From Spirochaetes bacterium GWF1_51_8 (GTDB lineage: Bacteria > Spirochaetota > Brevinematia > Brevinematales > GWF1-51-8), in the NCBI GenBank assembly GCA_001829415.1, contig MIBE01000058.1:1-32682 (forward strand): a DNA stretch of 32,682 bases, in the 5' to 3' direction. The position numbers and the translations under genes were made by a program. The notes under the pieces are model-generated. The model had not been told where the DNA came from, searched no databases, and saw nothing but the letters and a program-made list of their open reading frames with translations. This document shows, one piece after another, positions 1-6,814 of this stretch. Within the stretch, counting starts at the first letter, position 1, and every line of letters starts with the position of its first letter.

Positions 1-13
1 CTTTGATGGTCAT
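1..13 (-). CDS. 5' end of an unidentified gene running off the left edge
   Basis: A minus-strand ATG at 13-11 is followed by codons for M-T-I-K before the sequence ends. A GGAGG ribosome-binding site lies at 25-21, seven bases from the ATG, which is ideal spacing. Only four codons are visible, so no function can be given. Confidence 0.5.
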
Positions 14-65
14 TTGTTTTCCTCCATTTTATTATACTACAAATTGACCATTTACACAGTTTTTT

Positions 66-458
66 CTATACCCTCTTTCCATAAAAACTCGCGGTTATTA
101 ATGGAGTGATTCCTTGTTTATTATATTTATTGACATTTGCTTTAGCTTTCAACAACATCTTTAAAATCTCAGTATTTCCCTCCTTTGAGGCATAGATCAG
201 CGCGTTATTCCCTCCAGAATCCTCGGCTTCAATATCCACCTTCAAGTTGATCAATGCCTTGACAACATCAATTTTATTCAAATAAGCTGCAACCAATAAG
301 GCAGTTTCCCCATTTTGAGAAAGTGTTTCATTGAAATCACCCTTATAATTATTAATAAATATTGTATCTCCATTCTCGACTGCATTTAATAATTCATCGC
401 TAGAATATACAATCACTGGAAACAACAGTAATAATAAAAAATATAATTGTTTTACCAC
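66..458 (-). CDS. Short exported ankyrin-repeat protein, probably truncated
   Basis: A 130-residue protein with a hydrophobic signal peptide (about residues 1-19, ending near VYSS). Ankyrin-type helices follow, recognisable from the blocks GETALLVAA, GNNALIYAS and GITPLITAS. Ankyrin repeats are protein-binding scaffolds; the partner is unknown. The start is GTG at 458, chosen because a perfect GGAGG (469-465) lies six bases upstream. The protein stops inside its last repeat, right after ITPLITASFYGKRV. The neighbouring frame reads on as G-I-E-K-T-V, which resembles the next ankyrin helix, before another stop. This suggests frameshift decay of a longer gene. It is AT-rich compared with the rest of the window and is a paralog of the larger ankyrin lipoprotein upstream on the same strand. 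Confidence 0.75.
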   Translation of the reverse strand: MVKQLYFLLLLLFPVIVYSSDELLNAVENGDTIFINNYKGDFNETLSQNGETALLVAAYLNKIDVVKALINLKVDIEAEDSGGNNALIYASKEGNTEILKMLLKAKANVNKYNKQGITPLITASFYGKRV

Positions 459-565
459 ATTCGACCTCCGATATTTAGTATTAACATTATAGTTTATATT
501 CTATGTTTTTAGAATAGTTTTTCCGTTTTATTTGGAGATAGTTATTTAATAAATTCGTAATTTAT

Positions 566-588
566 AAAGCCGTCCCTCGCGGAACGGC
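566..588 (-). terminator. Intrinsic terminator with GNRA-type loop, copy 1
   Basis: Read on the minus strand, 588-569 is GCCGTTCCGCGAGGGACGGC. It folds into an 8-bp stem (one U-G pair) closed by a GCGA tetraloop and followed by TTT. It lies about 65 bases past the stop of the ankyrin lipoprotein gene. The pairing is better on the minus strand than on the plus strand, which fits a terminator for that gene. An identical 23-bp copy lies at 1722-1744. Confidence 0.65.
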
Positions 589-625
589 ACAATAAGTATC
601 AACTTAGCTCATCTTTGTACTTTCT

Positions 626-649
626 ACTTGTAACTTGTAACTTGTAACT
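626..649. repeat. Heptamer tandem repeat (ACTTGTA x3)
   Basis: Three perfect direct copies of the 7-mer ACTTGTA occupy 626-646, followed by a partial ACT. The array sits between the ankyrin lipoprotein stop and its terminator hairpin. No function is visible; it is a small simple-sequence repeat that could vary in copy number. Confidence 0.8.
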
Positions 650-653
650 GACC

Positions 654-1700
654 TCACTTCGCCCCGGCTTTCTTCAGGAGTTTGATGATCTCTACGTTTC
701 CTTCTACGTTTGCGATATTCAGTGCTGAAAATCCTGATTTGGATTTAATATTTATATCCGCTTTCGCTGAAATAAGTAATCCAACAATATACGCATGTCC
801 ATTCCCTGTTGCCCACATTAACGCTGTCATACCGTCATTCTCGACTGCATTGACATCAGCCTTACTCACAATTAAAGCATTTACGATTTCCTCTTGTCCT
901 TTCTTTGCCGCTAGTATCAACGCTGTCTCGCCGTTATTGTTAGCCAAGTCCACGTTTGCTTTCCCTGCAATTAATACCTTTACAATACCGAATAATCCTT
1001 CCTTCGCTACAAACATTAACGCCGTCTCGCCATTTTTATCGGCCTTATCCAAGTCCGCCTTACATGAAATCAATGTCCTAACGGAGGCGATTTTTCCTTT
1101 CTTTGCCCCCAGCATTAACGCTGTATCTCCGTTTTTATTTACTGCGTCCAAGTCCGCTTTCCCCATAACCAAAGCATAAATTGTATTTGTCATTCCTTCC
1201 ATAGCTGCTATCATTAACGCGGTCTCACCTTTCTTGTTTATCGCATTCACATCCGCATTTCCCGAAATTAATACATTAACAACATCGGTGTGTCCATCAT
1301 GCGCGGCTTTCATTAATGCGGTTTCGCCATATTTATCGAAAGCTTCAGTATCTGCCTTCGCCTTTAGCAGAGCTTTTACAGAGTTGGCTTCTCCATTAAT
1401 CGCTGCTGACATTAAAGCAGTCCAACCGGAATTGTCTCCAGTATTCACATCTACCTTTCTCTCAATTAAAGCATTGATAACATCGATATGCCCGCACGAC
1501 GCTGCAATATGCAAAGCTGTTTGGCCTTGATAATTTAGCGATTGATCAAGGTCTCCTTTGTACGCCTTAATGAACTCCACATCGCCTACCTTTACAGCAT
1601 TTAATAGGTTTTCCGTGGTAATCCCTCCTTTGACACTCCCCCCGCTACTGCATGCCATCATTGAGAATAGAAAAATCATGAATACAAACACTTTCTTCAT
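654..1700 (-). CDS. Ankyrin-repeat lipoprotein
   Basis: A 348-residue protein. The first 17 residues form a lipoprotein signal peptide ending in MMAC, so C17 is the probable lipidated residue. After a short Ser/Gly linker come about nine ankyrin repeats of 33 residues. Each is marked by a G-x-T-A-L-x-x-A-A block, for example GQTALHIAA, GETALMKAA, GDTALMLGA and GMTALMWAT. The repeats are very regular, so the protein should form a solenoid for protein binding, anchored to the envelope; the ligand cannot be read from sequence. The ATG at 1700 has GGAGGG a few bases upstream. The gene is AT-rich, is followed by a heptamer repeat and a terminator hairpin, and is a paralog of the gene at 66-458. 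Ankyrin family: certain. Biological role: unknown. Confidence 0.9.
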   Translation of the reverse strand: MKKVFVFMIFLFSMMACSSGGSVKGGITTENLLNAVKVGDVEFIKAYKGDLDQSLNYQGQTALHIAASCGHIDVINALIERKVDVNTGDNSGWTALMSAAINGEANSVKALLKAKADTEAFDKYGETALMKAAHDGHTDVVNVLISGNADVNAINKKGETALMIAAMEGMTNTIYALVMGKADLDAVNKNGDTALMLGAKKGKIASVRTLISCKADLDKADKNGETALMFVAKEGLFGIVKVLIAGKANVDLANNNGETALILAAKKGQEEIVNALIVSKADVNAVENDGMTALMWATGNGHAYIVGLLISAKADINIKSKSGFSALNIANVEGNVEIIKLLKKAGAK

Positions 1701-1721
1701 TATACCCTCCTCTGCTTTTTA

Positions 1722-1744
1722 AAAGCCGTCCCTCGCGGAACGGC
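1722..1744 (-). terminator. Intrinsic terminator with GNRA-type loop, copy 2
   Basis: Identical over 23 bp to the terminator at 566-588: an 8-bp stem, a GCGA loop on the minus strand, then TTTT. It lies 56-78 bases downstream of the lemA stop and upstream of the ankyrin lipoprotein gene. It most likely ends the lemA transcript. Confidence 0.65.
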
Positions 1745-1773
1745 TCTATTTTAATACTATTTCAGACTCTTTC

Positions 1774-1799
1774 GTACCCTGAGCGTAGCCGAAGGGTAC
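1774..1799. repeat. Palindrome directly after lemA
   Basis: GTACCCT at 1774-1780 pairs with AGGGTAC at 1793-1799, a perfect 7-bp arm around a 12-base loop. The palindrome begins at the base next to the lemA stop codon. Without a T-run it is not a classical terminator. It may protect the mRNA 3' end or be a dispersed repeat. Confidence 0.6.
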
Positions 1800-2366
1800 T
1801 TAAAACTCGACCTTTACATTCTCGCGCATCGTCACCGACTCGATCTCGTAATAAGGCTTCTTCTGGAAACCGCCCATTCCCGCGATCATCGCGCCGGGGA
1901 ACATCTGGGTGGCGTTGTTGTAGTCGCGGACAACCGCGTTATAGTAACGGCGGGCGCGTTCGATCTCGGTCTCGATCTGCTGGAGCTGTTCCATGAGCTG
2001 GTTGAACTGCGCATCGGCTTTCAGCTCGGGATAGCTCTCGGTCAGGGAATAGACACTGCGGAGAGTCTGGGTCAGCATATTCTCGGCCTCGATCTGTTTC
2101 TGGACATCGTCCGCCTTGACATTGATCGCCTGCTGACGCGCCTGAATCACTTTTTCGAGCGTTTCGCTTTCATGCTTGGTGTAGCCCTTGACCGTGGCGA
2201 CAAGGTTTGGGATAAGGTCGTAACGCTTTTTCAGCATGACATCGATATCGCTCCATGCGCCTTCGGTGGAGTTGCGGAGACTGACCATCTTGTTGAAAGT
2301 CACCACACCCCAGATTATTAACAGTACCGGTATACCGATTACGATAATCAAAATCGTAGTTAACAT
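1800..2366 (-). CDS. lemA: LemA family membrane-anchored protein
   Basis: A 188-residue protein with one N-terminal membrane segment (about residues 3-23) followed by an all-helical, largely extracytoplasmic domain. The family hallmarks are visible: LRNSTEGAWSDIDVMLKKR, then DLIPNLVATVKGYTKHE, then a long coiled region and the ERARRYYNAVVRDYN block. Length is typical of LemA. The molecular role of the family is not well defined; it is often next to a TPM-domain (YgcG) protein, which is not present here. GGAGGG lies four bases from the ATG at 2366. A promoter is visible upstream, back to back with the cimA promoter. Confidence 0.93.
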   Translation of the reverse strand: MLTTILIIVIGIPVLLIIWGVVTFNKMVSLRNSTEGAWSDIDVMLKKRYDLIPNLVATVKGYTKHESETLEKVIQARQQAINVKADDVQKQIEAENMLTQTLRSVYSLTESYPELKADAQFNQLMEQLQQIETEIERARRYYNAVVRDYNNATQMFPGAMIAGMGGFQKKPYYEIESVTMRENVKVEF

Positions 2367-2415
2367 AATTCCCTCCGGAGAATTAGACTTTTACTACATG
2401 AACACTCTTAGGGTA

Positions 2416-2443
2416 ATTATAACATATTTTTCCGTTAAGTCAA
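2416..2443 (-). promoter_or_regulatory. Sigma70-type promoter for lemA
   Basis: On the minus strand TTGACT (2443-2438) is followed after 16 bases by TATAAT (2421-2416), about 50 bases upstream of the lemA ATG. Both boxes are near consensus. Confidence 0.65.
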
Positions 2444-2451
2444 TCTATCTT

Positions 2452-2480
2452 TTGACAGTATCTGCAAAAACGGGTATAAT
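2452..2480 (+). promoter_or_regulatory. Consensus sigma70-type promoter for cimA
   Basis: A perfect TTGACA at 2452-2457 and a perfect TATAAT at 2475-2480 are separated by exactly 17 bases. Transcription should begin near 2487, leaving a leader of about 130 bases before cimA. This is the strongest promoter seen in the window. Confidence 0.85.
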
Positions 2481-2620
2481 CTATTCCCTGAAATGAATAA
2501 TGGTCACTAAAACCTGCGCCGGTGTTTGCGGGCCGCGAAATGACCGTTGGGTATATAATAATATTACAATTCATTTGTTGTCAAGTATATAATTGCGGTA
2601 CTACCCTTATGGAGGTCAAT

Positions 2621-4201
2621 ATGTCAAAAGTTACGATCTACGACACCACATTGCGTGACGGTAAACAGGCGGAAGGAATCAACTTCTCCATGATCGACAT
2701 GATCTCCATCGCGAAAAAGCTCGACGAATTCGGGATCGACTATATCGAATGCGGCTGGCCGGGCGCGTTGCCGAAAGACAAGGCTTTTTTCCAGGAGATC
2801 AAGAAGGTCGAACTCAAGAACACCAAGATCGCAGCGTTCGGGAGCACCCGTCACGCCAAGAATAAAGTGATCGAGGACAACAATATTAAAGAGCTTCTCC
2901 TCGCCGACACCCCGACAGTGACTATTTTCGGTAAGGCGTGGGACCTGCATGTGACCGACGTTTTCAATATCAGTCTCGATGCCAATATAGAAATGATCTA
3001 CGACTCCGTGGCCTACCTCAAGGACTCCGGGCGTGAAGTATTTTTCGACGCGGAGCATTTTTTCGACGGCTTCAAGGAAAACCCGGACTACGCGATGAAG
3101 GTGCTGAAGGCGGCGTCCGACGCGGGCGCGAGCTGTCTCGTGCTCTGCGACACTAACGGCGGCTCGCTGCCGTCGGAGATCCAAAGCATCATCAAGAAGC
3201 TGTCCGCGGATGTCAAGGTTCCGCTCGGTATCCATGCCCATAACGACGGCGACCTCGCGATCGCGAATAGTATCGAAGCGATACAAGCCGGGGCGGTACA
3301 AGTGCAGGGCACTATCAACGGGATCGGCGAACGCACCGGGAACGCCAACCTGTGCTCGATCATTCCGAACCTTGTCCTGAAAATGAACTGCACGACTCAG
3401 CATATCGACAAGGATCGCCTGAAAAAGCTCGAAGAGACGTCAAGGTATATCTACGAGATCGCAAACCTCAACCCTGAGAATAAACAGCCCTTCGTCGGAT
3501 TATCGGCGTTCGCGCATAAGGCCGGGGTACATGTCAACGCTGTACAGAAGAACCCGCGCACCTACGAACACATCCCGCCCGAGACGGTGGGCAACCGCAG
3601 GCGCATCCTGATATCGGAACAGGCCGGCAAGTCCAATATTCTCGCCAAGGTGCAGGAACTCGGGCTCGAGATATCCGCGGACAAGATCGCGGAACTCTCT
3701 CAGCATATCAAGGAACTTGAGAACACCGGGTATGAGTTCGAGGGCGCCGACGCCTCGTTCGAAATCCTCGTGAAGAAGCTCTCCGGCCAGTTCCAGGAGC
3801 GTTTCAAGGTACATTCCTACAAGATACTGAATTATATCCGCGAGGGTATCGAATCAATGATAGAGGGTACGGTGAAGATACGTGTCGGCGAAATGGAAGA
3901 ACTCACTGTGGCGGAGGGCGACGGGCCTATTAACGCGCTCGATACGGCGTTAAAACAAGCTTTGTCCGTTTTCTATCCTGTTGTCAAAGATATACGTCTG
4001 ATGGATTATAAGGTGCGTATTCTCGACCCCGGTTCCGGTACTGCCGCCGTAACACGCGTGCTCATCACCTTCCGTTACCACAGCTACGAATGGGGCACGG
4101 TCGGGGTATCGGGAAATATCATCCAGGCAAGCTGGGAAGCCCTTGTGGACAGCATGAACTACATCCTCATGCGGCTCGAGACGGAAGAGGACGGTATGTA
4201 A
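2621..4201 (+). CDS. cimA: (R)-citramalate synthase
   Basis: A 526-residue enzyme of the LeuA/HMG-CoA-lyase-like family. It condenses pyruvate with acetyl-CoA to (R)-citramalate, the first step of the threonine-independent isoleucine route. The TIM-barrel signature DTTLRDG is at residues 8-14, with the metal-binding HAHND at 205-209 and the GTINGIGERTGNANL segment after it. A C-terminal LeuA-type regulatory domain (about 395-526) is the likely site of isoleucine feedback. The early sequence DYIECGWPGALPKD favours citramalate synthase over isopropylmalate synthase. The start was placed at 2621 because GGAGG lies five bases upstream and homology begins there. The frame is open further upstream to 2522, but without a good binding site. 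murI follows 43 bases downstream. Confidence 0.92.
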   Translation: MSKVTIYDTTLRDGKQAEGINFSMIDMISIAKKLDEFGIDYIECGWPGALPKDKAFFQEIKKVELKNTKIAAFGSTRHAKNKVIEDNNIKELLLADTPTVTIFGKAWDLHVTDVFNISLDANIEMIYDSVAYLKDSGREVFFDAEHFFDGFKENPDYAMKVLKAASDAGASCLVLCDTNGGSLPSEIQSIIKKLSADVKVPLGIHAHNDGDLAIANSIEAIQAGAVQVQGTINGIGERTGNANLCSIIPNLVLKMNCTTQHIDKDRLKKLEETSRYIYEIANLNPENKQPFVGLSAFAHKAGVHVNAVQKNPRTYEHIPPETVGNRRRILISEQAGKSNILAKVQELGLEISADKIAELSQHIKELENTGYEFEGADASFEILVKKLSGQFQERFKVHSYKILNYIREGIESMIEGTVKIRVGEMEELTVAEGDGPINALDTALKQALSVFYPVVKDIRLMDYKVRILDPGSGTAAVTRVLITFRYHSYEWGTVGVSGNIIQASWEALVDSMNYILMRLETEEDGM

Positions 4202-4244
4202 ATGGCGCGGTTTCGATACATCAGCCGGTTGCCCGGGGCGATCC

Positions 4245-5045
4245 ATGGATAAACGGCCCATCGGCATATTCGATTCGGGTGTGGGCGGCCTCACTGTCGC
4301 GAAGGAAGTGATGAACCTCCTGCCCAACGAGACGATTGTGTACCTCGGAGACACGGCCAATCTCCCTTACGGCGAGAAGTCGGCCGAGATTATCCGGCAC
4401 TACTCGGTGGACAACACCGAGTTCCTGCTGAAGCACGATATAAAAATGCTCGTCGTGGCATGCAATACGGCGAGTTCGGTCGCGCTCGAACACCTGAAAT
4501 CGTTGTACACCATCCCGATAGTCGGGGTGATAGAGCCCGCGGTCAAGGGCGCGATATTCGCCACGCGGAACAAGAAGATCGGCGTGATCGGGACGAACCG
4601 GACGATCAAGAGCAATGTTTACGCCGAGATGCTCGCGAAACTGGAGCCCGAAGGGGAGATTCATTCGCGTTCCTGTCCGCTTTTCGTGCCGCTGATCGAG
4701 GAGTTTTTTGTCGAGCATGACGCGACACGGCTGATCGCGGCGGAATACCTGAAGGAGTTCAAGGAGCAGGGCGCGGATACGCTGATTCTCGGCTGTACGC
4801 ATTATCCGCTGATCAAAGAGATCATCGCGGAAATCCTGCCGGGCGTGAAACTGGTGGACTCGGCATTCTCGACCGCCCGCGATATCCACAGCCTCTTGGA
4901 CACCCACAAGATGCTCGCGTTATCGCCGAAGGACGGCAAGCCGAAGCACCGCTTCTTCGCGACCGACCTGACCCCGAAACTGAACGAGCTCGCGAAATAC
5001 ATTATCGGTTCCGGGATAGACTTCGAGGAAATCAGCGTTAAGTAG
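4245..5045 (+). CDS. murI: Glutamate racemase
   Basis: A 266-residue cytoplasmic enzyme converting L-glutamate to D-glutamate for peptidoglycan. The N-terminal GIFDSGVGGLTV (D10, S11), the first catalytic cysteine in VVACNTASS (C73) and the second in LGCTHYPLI (C184) are all present. Length is normal. The ATG at 4245 starts the conserved MDKRPIGIFDSG; only a weak GGGGCG lies upstream, which suggests coupling to cimA translation. It is the last gene before the structured region at 5046-5716. Confidence 0.96.
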   Translation: MDKRPIGIFDSGVGGLTVAKEVMNLLPNETIVYLGDTANLPYGEKSAEIIRHYSVDNTEFLLKHDIKMLVVACNTASSVALEHLKSLYTIPIVGVIEPAVKGAIFATRNKKIGVIGTNRTIKSNVYAEMLAKLEPEGEIHSRSCPLFVPLIEEFFVEHDATRLIAAEYLKEFKEQGADTLILGCTHYPLIKEIIAEILPGVKLVDSAFSTARDIHSLLDTHKMLALSPKDGKPKHRFFATDLTPKLNELAKYIIGSGIDFEEISVK

Positions 5046-5235
5046 TCATATTCGGGTACTTCTAAAAAGCTTAAGGGTTTTAGAAAATCTTTGAATACAC
5101 TCTTACTTTCTTTCCCTGTCCGCCGACGCCATCGGCGGAAGGCGTGGTGAGCGGGCAGAAAGAAAGCAAGCAAAGAAACCCGCATAGGAACGCGGGGCAA
5201 GCTAACCGCCGCGCTGATAAAGCTCAGGAGAAGAG

Positions 5236-5330
5236 CCGGAAAATCCGAGACGGGCGCAACTCGCATGAGATGCACCTTTGAAGCGAAAACGGAACAGTGT
5301 CGGACATGCGCCCTTGGTCGGATTTTCCGG
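5236..5330. other. 95-nt extended stem-loop core
   Basis: Two consecutive perfect stems form the core of the structured region. CCGGAAAATCCGA (5236-5248) pairs with 5318-5330. After small internal loops of 3 and 4 bases, GGGCGCA (5252-5258) pairs with 5307-5313. A small GCAT/ATGC hairpin (5263-5273) lies in the apical part. Twenty perfect pairs in a 95-base span are unlikely by chance. Strand of action is unclear. Confidence 0.7.
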
Positions 5331-5645
5331 TGGTTAGAAGCGCTTTAAAGTGCGCGGATAAAACAGCCGACTTCAGTCATGTAGTTTTGTCTTGGCTGCT
5401 CGAACCCGCCGCTGTGCCGTGACTTCTACCAAGCGGAACGGCCAGAAACGCCGATGTTCGAAGCGCGCACAATATCGCTTTTTTTGGCATCTGACCGCGA
5501 GTTTCGGCGTTTCCCGTTTCGCGCCCTTCTTTTTTGGAGCGGCATTGGGCGGGGAACCTCTTTCTTTGGTTCTTTCTTTCTGGGTTTGAAGAAAGAAAGA
5601 ACATCGGATTTTGCATCCTTGGAGAGTTTATAGTACTCCCTATAT

Positions 5646-5703
5646 TTGAAATGACCACAAGTAGTCATTCCCTTGAAGTACACTATTGAAATGACCACAA
5701 GTA
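5646..5703. promoter_or_regulatory. 18-bp direct repeat upstream of the SurA-like gene
   Basis: TTGAAATGACCACAAGTA occurs at 5646-5663 and again at 5686-5703, a 40-base period. The first copy is also part of an inverted repeat: AATGAC (5650-5655) pairs with GTCATT (5664-5669). The second copy ends just before the AAGGAG ribosome-binding site of the gene at 5717. A tandem regulator-binding site or the footprint of an insertion are both possible. Confidence 0.55.
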
Positions 5704-5716
5704 AAAGGAGAGTTCC

Positions 5717-6802
5717 ATGAAGAAACTGACGATTACCTTACTATTACTGACCGCGTTTGTGGTCTCCTACTCCGCGGAGGGAACTCCGATCAACTGGGTC
5801 ATCATGTCTATCGGGAATCTCCCGTTGACGCTTTTCGATGTGGAACGTTACTACGAGTTCGAGAAGATATCGGGCGACCCTAACTCCACGATGGAGTCCG
5901 TGTTCGACGACCTGATCTTCATCTACGGGCTGAAAGGCCTCGCCGCGAAGAACCCGGATATCAAGATACAGTCCGACCCGGCGCTCGTCCTGAGTATGAT
6001 CAACGGCGTGTCGAACAGCGAAGCCCAGCAGATGCGGCTGAAACTTTACAACGACTATCCCGAACAGTTCATCATGCTTATGGAGAAGGAGCAGATTATC
6101 GATAACCTCTTCTTCTTCGAGGAAGCATTGAAGACCAATGTCAATATCGAGATCACCGAGGCGCAGAGAAAAGAATACTACGATAAAAATAAAGAGAAAT
6201 TCGTCTCGCCCGCGAAACTGGATTTCATGGTGTTCGCGGCATATCCGCCCGACGATTCACTCGCGCAGTTGACGAAGTTCGAGAACAATATGAAGGCGAT
6301 CGCCGCCGCGCTCGGCAAGACCGACGATCCGCAGGTGATTCTCAATAAGTACAAGTTCATGAACTTTACCTCGTATTCCGGCAGAAGCGAACTCAAGTAC
6401 GCCTACGAGCTGGTGAAGGACGGGAAGTACCCGATGGAAGTCCTCGGCGTGGCGTTCGAGGAAAAGATACAGATTTCCGCCACCGAGACGATCAAGATCA
6501 AGGAAGGCAAGGCGTTCTATATCCCCCAGCCCATCAAGATGAAGAATGCCAAGAAACCGGTCTACATCGTGATGAAAGTGATCAAGCGTGAGAAGGATAA
6601 GCCGATGACTTACGACGAGGTGAAGGCGTTGAAGGACGCCAACGGGCAGTCTCAACTCGACCTCGTGCTGAAAACGCAGATGCGCCTCGACCTTATTAAG
6701 AAGCATATCGCGAAAAAGATGAAAAACGGGCAAATCCTTGTGACACTTTTTGACCAAAATTATTTAAAGCTGTATAATAACTTCATCAATTCGGTAAAAT
6801 AG
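5717..6802 (+). CDS. SurA-like periplasmic foldase with degenerate parvulin domain
   Basis: A 361-residue exported protein with a signal peptide (residues 1-20, ending SYSA). The segment VIMSIGNLPLTLFDVERYY matches the start of SurA N-terminal domains. ITEAQRKEYYDKNKEKFVSP is the linker seen before parvulin (PpiC) domains. The following ~120 residues have the right spacing for a peptidyl-prolyl isomerase, but I do not see the usual GGDLG core. YIVMKVIKREKDKPMTYDEV resembles the end of such a domain and the return to the chaperone fold. It is therefore probably an outer-membrane-protein chaperone, possibly without isomerase activity. A strong AAAAGGAG precedes the ATG. It heads a compact run with ribH, nusB and mazG. 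Confidence 0.7.
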   Translation: MKKLTITLLLLTAFVVSYSAEGTPINWVIMSIGNLPLTLFDVERYYEFEKISGDPNSTMESVFDDLIFIYGLKGLAAKNPDIKIQSDPALVLSMINGVSNSEAQQMRLKLYNDYPEQFIMLMEKEQIIDNLFFFEEALKTNVNIEITEAQRKEYYDKNKEKFVSPAKLDFMVFAAYPPDDSLAQLTKFENNMKAIAAALGKTDDPQVILNKYKFMNFTSYSGRSELKYAYELVKDGKYPMEVLGVAFEEKIQISATETIKIKEGKAFYIPQPIKMKNAKKPVYIVMKVIKREKDKPMTYDEVKALKDANGQSQLDLVLKTQMRLDLIKKHIAKKMKNGQILVTLFDQNYLKLYNNFINSVK

Positions 6803-6814
6803 GCGGAGGAAAGA

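Larger units (their letters stand above)
5046..5716. repeat. Non-coding region of nested inverted repeats (candidate structured RNA or mobile element)
   Basis: This 671-base gap holds no protein I recognise, but has at least six inverted repeats. They are: TTCTAAAA 5060-5067 with 5078-5085; a 12-bp CTTACTTTCTTT arm 5102-5113 with 5159-5170 (one mismatch) enclosing CCGCCGA 5120-5126 with 5132-5138; CTAACCGCC 5202-5210 with 5329-5337 and CCGCGC 5209-5214 with 5352-5357; a perfect 13-bp pair 5236-5248 with 5318-5330, enclosing perfect GGGCGCA 5252-5258 with 5307-5313; GAAACGCCGA 5445-5454 with 5504-5513, extended by 5433-5441 with 5514-5522; and a perfect 12-bp pair 5569-5580 with 5591-5602. AAGTAGTCAT occurs at both edges (5040-5049, 5660-5669). 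It may be a dispersed repeat, a structured RNA, or a non-autonomous element. Confidence 0.75.

Noticed and set aside
31..36. Minus-strand TATAAT before the left-edge gene
   Set aside because: It would place the transcription start inside the ribosome-binding site, and no -35 box is present.
682..1530. Plus-strand frames opposite the ankyrin lipoprotein
   Set aside because: Regular repeats on one strand leave the other frame open; no start signals and no homology.
2624..3403. Long minus-strand frame opposite cimA
   Set aside because: Shadow of a GC-rich coding gene; no ribosome-binding site, His/Arg/Asp-rich translation.
5377..5698. Minus-strand open frames of about 90 residues in the structured block
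   Set aside because: Low-complexity, Arg/Lys-rich translations running across hairpin arms, no ribosome-binding site; explained by the repeats rather than by a gene.
5046..5716. CRISPR array or tRNA/rRNA in the long intergenic space
   Set aside because: Repeats are inverted and of different sequence rather than evenly spaced direct copies; no tRNA cloverleaf or rRNA core seen.
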